Below, in pieces: positions 60,248 through 64,000 of a stretch of DNA of 64,000 nucleotides. Each line of letters starts with the position of its first letter. The first letter of the stretch is position 1. The position numbers and the translations under genes are program-made. Location: positions 930,001 through 994,000 of the forward strand of contig CAXXXL010000003.1 of assembly GCA_963666505.2 (NCBI GenBank). Reading direction: 5' to 3'. This DNA comes from JABGQS01 sp963666505. GTDB lineage: Bacteria > Bacillota > Clostridia > Christensenellales > SZUA-584. Below the pieces are notes generated by a model. That model had not been told where the DNA came from. It made no database searches and was given only the letters and a program-made list of their open reading frames with translations.

Positions 60248-60265
60248 TAAAGGAGCTTGAAAAAT

Positions 60266-61048
60266 ATGGTGGATATGAAAGGAAAGAACGTTGTTGTAAC
60301 CGGCGGCGGCAGCGGCATAGGAAAAGCGATTTGCAAACAGTTTGCGAATCATGGAGCAAATGTCGTAGTTTGTGATATCAATATGGATGCAGCAGAAAAA
60401 GTGGCAGCAGAGATTCGCAATCTTGGAAAGATGAGCGTTGCTCTGCATGTGGATGTGACTGATGAAAAAGATGTAAACGGCATGGTAAAGAAAGTTACAG
60501 AAGAGTTCGGAAGTCTGGATGTAATATGCAACAATGCCGGGGTTATCACCTCTATGAGAAATGTTGAGGATATCACCACCGAGGAGTGGGAGCGTATGTT
60601 TGCAGTAAATGCAAAAGGCGTATTTATTTGCTGCAAAGCAGTGATACCTCAAATGAAGAAACAAGGTTATGGAAGGATAATAAACACGGCTTCGCAGGCT
60701 GGAAAAAAAGGCGTTCCGCTTTTAGGTCACTACTGTGCATCAAAAGCTGCTGTTATTATGCTGACAAAAACTATTGCGCTGGAGCTGGCAACGCAAGGTG
60801 TTCATGCAAATTGTGTTTGCCCGGGCTCAGTAGACACAGACATGACAGACATGGAAGCGGCAATTGTATCAAAAATTACGGGTGAGCCGGCGGAAGAAAT
60901 CAAGCAGCAGTGGACGGATTCAGTACCTATGAAAAAGCTGGCCTCGCCAAGAGATATTGCTAAAGTCTTTGTATTCCTCGCCTCAGAATATGCGGATTAT
61001 ATGACTGGCCAGGCAGTCAATGTATCCGGCGGTCAAGAGATGAACTAA
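60266..61048 (+). CDS. SDR-family oxidoreductase
   Basis: 260 residues from the ATG at 60266 (AGGAG ten bases before; an in-frame TTG at 60257 sits inside the ribosome site). NVVVTGGGSGIGKAI (TGxxxGIG, ~9), Asp in VVCDINMDAA (~33), NNAGVITSM (~87), Ser in INTASQAGKK (~140), Tyr-Lys in GHYCASKAAV (~155), CPGSVDTDMTDME and C-terminal YMTGQAVNVSGG. Related to the partial SDR at the start of the window. Likely second oxidation of the polyol pathway. Confidence 0.9.
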   Translation: MVDMKGKNVVVTGGGSGIGKAICKQFANHGANVVVCDINMDAAEKVAAEIRNLGKMSVALHVDVTDEKDVNGMVKKVTEEFGSLDVICNNAGVITSMRNVEDITTEEWERMFAVNAKGVFICCKAVIPQMKKQGYGRIINTASQAGKKGVPLLGHYCASKAAVIMLTKTIALELATQGVHANCVCPGSVDTDMTDMEAAIVSKITGEPAEEIKQQWTDSVPMKKLASPRDIAKVFVFLASEYADYMTGQAVNVSGGQEMN

Positions 61049-61096
61049 ATAATCAATAGTATATGTAAAAAAATTAAACTGTGTGGCAAAAAAGGA

Positions 61097-61130
61097 TTGA
61101 CAAACATATATTAATATATTAGTATATATA
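61097..61130 (+). promoter_or_regulatory. Promoter with shared 19-bp operator (site d)
   Basis: TTGACA (61097-61102), 17-bp spacer, TAGTAT (61120-61125). Motif TAATATATTAGTATATATA at 61112-61130. Confidence 0.7.
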
Positions 61131-61178
61131 CGCAGTGAGTATATTCAGTATACGGTTGCAGAAAAGGGGTTTATCAAA

Positions 61179-62297
61179 ATGATCGTAGGTACTGTAAAAG
61201 AAATAAAGAATCATGAGTATCGAGTCGGACTGACTCCAAACTGTGCAAGAGCGTATATCGAGGCCGGCCACAGTGTTTTAGTTGAAACGGATGCAGGCGT
61301 TGGCTCGGGGTTCCCGGATGAAGAATATGTCGAGGCCGGTGCAAAGATAATGCCGGATGCAGATTCTGTTTGGGAAGCTTCTGAGATGATCGTAAAGGTA
61401 AAAGAGCCTATCAAGCCCGAGTATGCAAAAATGAGGGAAGGACAGATACTATACACTTATTTGCACCTGGCTGCCGATTCAGAGCTGACTCATGCGCTGA
61501 TGGACAAAAAAGTAAAAGCAATGGCATATGAAACGATTCTTGGGGCAGACGGCTCTTTGCCGTGCCTGCAGCCTATGAGCGAGATAGCGGGACGGCTGTC
61601 TATACAAGAGGGCGCTAAATATTTAGAGAAGCCATATGGAGGCCGTGGAACGCTTTTGGCAGGTGTGCCGGGTGTGCATAAAGGTAATGTTGTCATTATC
61701 GGAGGCGGGACAGTCGGTCTTAACGCATGCAAGATGGCAGTGGGAATGGGGGCAAATGTAACCATACTTGATGTTTCAGCAAAGCGGCTTGCCTATCTTG
61801 ATGACATATTCGCAGGTGCGGTTACAACGCTGTACAGCACAAAAGCGAATATTCGTGATGCGATATCAATAGCTGATCTTGTTATTGGAGCTGTACTGCT
61901 TCCGGGTAAAGCGGCTCCAAAGCTGATAAAACGTGAAGATTTAAAGCTGATGAAACCGGGTGCGGTGATTGTCGATGTCGCTGTCGACCAGGGCGGCTGT
62001 ATTGAGACTACTCATGCTACCACCCATCAGGACCCTGTTTTCATCGTAGATGGCATCGTGCATTATTGCGTAGCGAACATGCCTGGTGCGGTGGCACGCT
62101 CTTCAACTCTGGCGCTGACAAATACCACGCTGCCTTTCGGACTGATGATTGCCAATAACGGGTTTGAGAACGCTGCAAATATGAACAGCGGACTGGCAAA
62201 CGGTATCAATTGTTATAATGGGAAATGCACGTTTAAAGGAGTTGCCGAAGCGCTTCATCTGGAATACACAGATTCAAGGACATTGCTTAGTGCATAA
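61179..62297 (+). CDS. ald: Alanine dehydrogenase
   Basis: 372 residues, the usual size. RVGLTPNCARAYIEAGH (~16, substrate Arg and Pro), Lys in IVKVKEPIKPEY (~75), His in YTYLHLAAD (~96), NAD loop VVIIGGGTVGLNACKMAVGMGA (~170), VVDVAVDQGGCIETTHATTH (~268, catalytic Asp) and HYCVANMPGAVARSSTLALT. Interconverts L-alanine and pyruvate with NAD and ammonia. In front of an aminotransferase gene and under the shared operator, it may recycle alanine formed by transamination. Confidence 0.94.
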   Translation: MIVGTVKEIKNHEYRVGLTPNCARAYIEAGHSVLVETDAGVGSGFPDEEYVEAGAKIMPDADSVWEASEMIVKVKEPIKPEYAKMREGQILYTYLHLAADSELTHALMDKKVKAMAYETILGADGSLPCLQPMSEIAGRLSIQEGAKYLEKPYGGRGTLLAGVPGVHKGNVVIIGGGTVGLNACKMAVGMGANVTILDVSAKRLAYLDDIFAGAVTTLYSTKANIRDAISIADLVIGAVLLPGKAAPKLIKREDLKLMKPGAVIVDVAVDQGGCIETTHATTHQDPVFIVDGIVHYCVANMPGAVARSSTLALTNTTLPFGLMIANNGFENAANMNSGLANGINCYNGKCTFKGVAEALHLEYTDSRTLLSA

Positions 62298-62331
62298 TGA
62301 TTGAAGATTTTTGGAAAAGAGGTCAAAATAA

Positions 62332-63741
62332 ATGAAAAACAAGCCATTTGAGAACTTGCTGGACAGGGTTACAAGTTCGGAGAACATCACAGCCAATAAT
62401 AAAAAGGGGCTGACCGATTTTCTTAACTTTGAACATCCTGGCGATGTGCTTTTTACTAAGTGGACTGAGCCGCCAATTATTGAAAAAGGAAAAGGTAACC
62501 GTGTTTGGGATGTAGATGGCCGGGAATATATCGATTGCATCGGTGGTTTCTCTTCCATGAACATCGGGCATGGTGATGAACGTGTCGCCAAAGTGTTGTC
62601 GGAGCAGTATATGAAATTGAGCCATTGGTTCGATTTTCCCACTCCTGAACGGCTGAAGCTTGTAAAACGTCTAATTGATATAACGCCTGGAGATTATCCA
62701 AAGAAAGTGCGTTTGGCATTGAGCGGTTCAGACGCAATAGAAATCGCTATACGAACAGCAAGAAGCTATACAGGCAAAACACATATAATTAGCTTTTATG
62801 GCGCATATCATGGACAGAACACTGCTACAATGGGGCTGACCGGTGCGGGATCGATGCATCGTTTCTATAATCCGGTGCCTTCCGCAGACCACTGCATCGA
62901 GCGTTTTCCGTATGCGTACTGCTACCGCTGTCCATACGATAAAGAGTATCCGGGCTGTGATATACATTGTGTAAAAGCAATCGATATGATGATGGCTTCA
63001 ACGCAGACCAGCCTTGGGAATCCGTATATCAATGTCAGCAACGTTGCTGCGATGATAGTAGAGCCTATGCAGAGCTCTTCGGGCTATATTACGCCGCCAA
63101 AAGAATTTCTTGCACGGCTCAGAGAGCTTGCTGATAAATATGGGTTCATGCTGATCTTCGATGAAATACAAACAGGCATGGGAAGAACGGGAAAGATGTT
63201 TGCAAGCGAGCATTCGGGTGCCATTCCGGATATAACTGTAATCGGTAAAGCCCTGGGCGGCGGTGTGCCGATGAGCGCTGTTGTTGCACGTGCAGAGTAT
63301 TTCGATGAAATGCCTCCCGGCTATATCGTGAGTACATACGCCGGGTATGCATTGGGGTGTGCAGTTTCGAACAAAGTTCTTGATATATTGGAAGAAGACG
63401 ATCTGGTCAATCACAGTGCAGAAGTAGGAAAGTATTTGGAAGATGTACTTGAAGAATATTATAAGAAGCACCCAATCGTCGGCTCTTACAGCGTGCAGGG
63501 TCTGTATTTCGGTATAGAGTATGTATTGGACAGAACAACAAAAGAACCGGCTGTACCGCACACGATGGAACTGGTGGACAATATACGGGATGCAGGTCTG
63601 CTGGCACAGCTCAACGGATATTATAATAACCGGATATCTTTTGTCACACCAATCATAATAACACAAGAAGATGTTGACGAAATATTTGAGATAATGGATA
63701 GGGTGACGACAGAGCTTGAAAACAAATATAAGATCGGATAA
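62332..63741 (+). CDS. Class III aminotransferase
   Basis: 469 residues, PLP fold type I. DCIGGFSSMNIGHGDERV (~62), ALSGSDAIEIAIRTARSYTG (~127), SFYGAYHGQNTATMGLTG (~150), Asp in LIFDEIQTGMGRTG (~270) and PLP Lys in VIGKALGGGVPMSAVV (~302). A Cys-rich insertion CYRCPYDKEYPGCDIHC (~200) is known in a subgroup of these enzymes annotated with 4-aminobutyrate/aspartate-type specificity. Moves an amino group between an omega-amine or amino-polyol and a keto acid; alanine dehydrogenase next door could regenerate the acceptor. Confidence 0.88.
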   Translation: MKNKPFENLLDRVTSSENITANNKKGLTDFLNFEHPGDVLFTKWTEPPIIEKGKGNRVWDVDGREYIDCIGGFSSMNIGHGDERVAKVLSEQYMKLSHWFDFPTPERLKLVKRLIDITPGDYPKKVRLALSGSDAIEIAIRTARSYTGKTHIISFYGAYHGQNTATMGLTGAGSMHRFYNPVPSADHCIERFPYAYCYRCPYDKEYPGCDIHCVKAIDMMMASTQTSLGNPYINVSNVAAMIVEPMQSSSGYITPPKEFLARLRELADKYGFMLIFDEIQTGMGRTGKMFASEHSGAIPDITVIGKALGGGVPMSAVVARAEYFDEMPPGYIVSTYAGYALGCAVSNKVLDILEEDDLVNHSAEVGKYLEDVLEEYYKKHPIVGSYSVQGLYFGIEYVLDRTTKEPAVPHTMELVDNIRDAGLLAQLNGYYNNRISFVTPIIITQEDVDEIFEIMDRVTTELENKYKIG

Positions 63742-63839
63742 TTCCGGTATAGCGGAGGGGACCTGAAAGAGTGTGCAGAGCAATCTGTACACTCCCGAGG
63801 GACTGCTTATTTATATGTATTGAAGGAAACTCGTTTGCG

Positions 63840-63858
63840 TGATATATTAATGTATGGG
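63840..63858 (+). promoter_or_regulatory. Weak match to the shared operator (site e)
   Basis: TGATATATTAATGTATGGG before the GntR gene at 63908 agrees with the 19-bp motif at about 14 positions. Possible autoregulation. Confidence 0.35.
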
Positions 63859-63907
63859 TAAATTGAGATTGCCTGGCATGAATAGATAAAACATAATGAG
63901 GTGAAAA

Positions 63908-64000
63908 ATGATTTCAAAGCATAACGCAAGCAGGACAAAAAAATTCGATGTGTATAAGTCGCTCAAAAATTCAATTCAGTTTTTGGAAATAAAACCGGGC
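63908..64000 (+). CDS. GntR-family regulator, N-terminal fragment at window edge
   Basis: 31 codons before the window ends, starting at the ATG at 63908 with GAGGTGA upstream. The sequence VYKSLKNSIQFLEIKPG has the first-helix pattern of GntR winged helices (V...L...I....L.PG). Too short to tell the FCD from the UTRA type, but spacing and context suggest a regulator of the aminotransferase/importer genes. Confidence 0.6.
   Translation, partial: MISKHNASRTKKFDVYKSLKNSIQFLEIKPG

Noticed and set aside
1..64000. CRISPR array, phage module, toxin-antitoxin or restriction genes
   Set aside because: No regularly spaced repeats and no proteins of these families were seen. The only tandem repeat is within the 54287 coding sequence.

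Overview
The window looks like chromosomal DNA of an anaerobic Bacillota, probably a Clostridia relative. The pointers are strong AGGAGG ribosome sites with some TTG/GTG starts, an energy-coupling-factor (ECF) vitamin-type transporter, a glycyl radical enzyme with its activase, an old-yellow-enzyme with an Fe-S cysteine cluster, and many insertion sequences. No ribosomal, phage or plasmid gene was seen, and the species cannot be named from the sequence alone.

Layout. 1-1205: end of a sugar-catabolic operon (SDR, TIM-barrel isomerase). 1237-4433: stacked insertion sequences (intact IS1182-type, IS256 remnant, decayed IS3-type). 4639-9757: HutC-type regulator divergent from a five-gene operon (phosphotriesterase-like, shikimate-dehydrogenase-like, cupin phosphoglucose isomerase, D-2-hydroxyacid dehydrogenase, KDPG aldolase). 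10100-12572: Gfo/Idh/MocA gene cut by an IS4-like element, then transposon scrap. 12633-22316: a leader-RNA-controlled cluster of extracytoplasmic sulfite-oxidase-fold-like proteins, an ECF transporter (S, A1, A2, T), a fused phosphodiesterase, a MobB-like P-loop protein, a kinase-fold protein, an FMN-binding protein and a MoeB/ThiF-like E1. 22651-32386: scattered single genes, IS fragments and an IS110 element. 32660-43020: PHP protein, then a sugar-acid cluster (two class-distinct M24 proteins, aminotransferase, SDR, GntR, KDG-type kinase, 6-phosphogluconate dehydrogenase, LarA-like protein). 43090-43609: a second leader RNA followed by a scrambled relic of the ECF cluster. 43692-53504: LacI regulator, OYE, TIM-barrel protein, glycyl radical enzyme operon. 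54133-63741: ribose-type ABC importer, zinc alcohol dehydrogenase, SDR, alanine dehydrogenase, class III aminotransferase. 63908-end: start of another GntR regulator.

How the parts fit. Much of the window is catabolism of sugars, sugar acids or amino-polyols: uptake by the ABC importer, oxidation by SDR/MDR enzymes, isomerisation by TIM-barrel proteins, phosphorylation by the PfkB kinase and cleavage by KDPG aldolase. Four of these transcription units carry the same 19-bp AT-rich motif in their promoters, so they are probably one regulon.

The least explained system is the ECF cluster. Its gene content (MobB-like, MoeB-like, several molybdopterin-oxidoreductase-fold secreted proteins, a secreted phosphodiesterase) and its two-copy structured leader with a terminator suggest capture, trimming and import of a pterin or metal cofactor under riboswitch control. 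That function is an inference and needs a covariance-model search and experiments.
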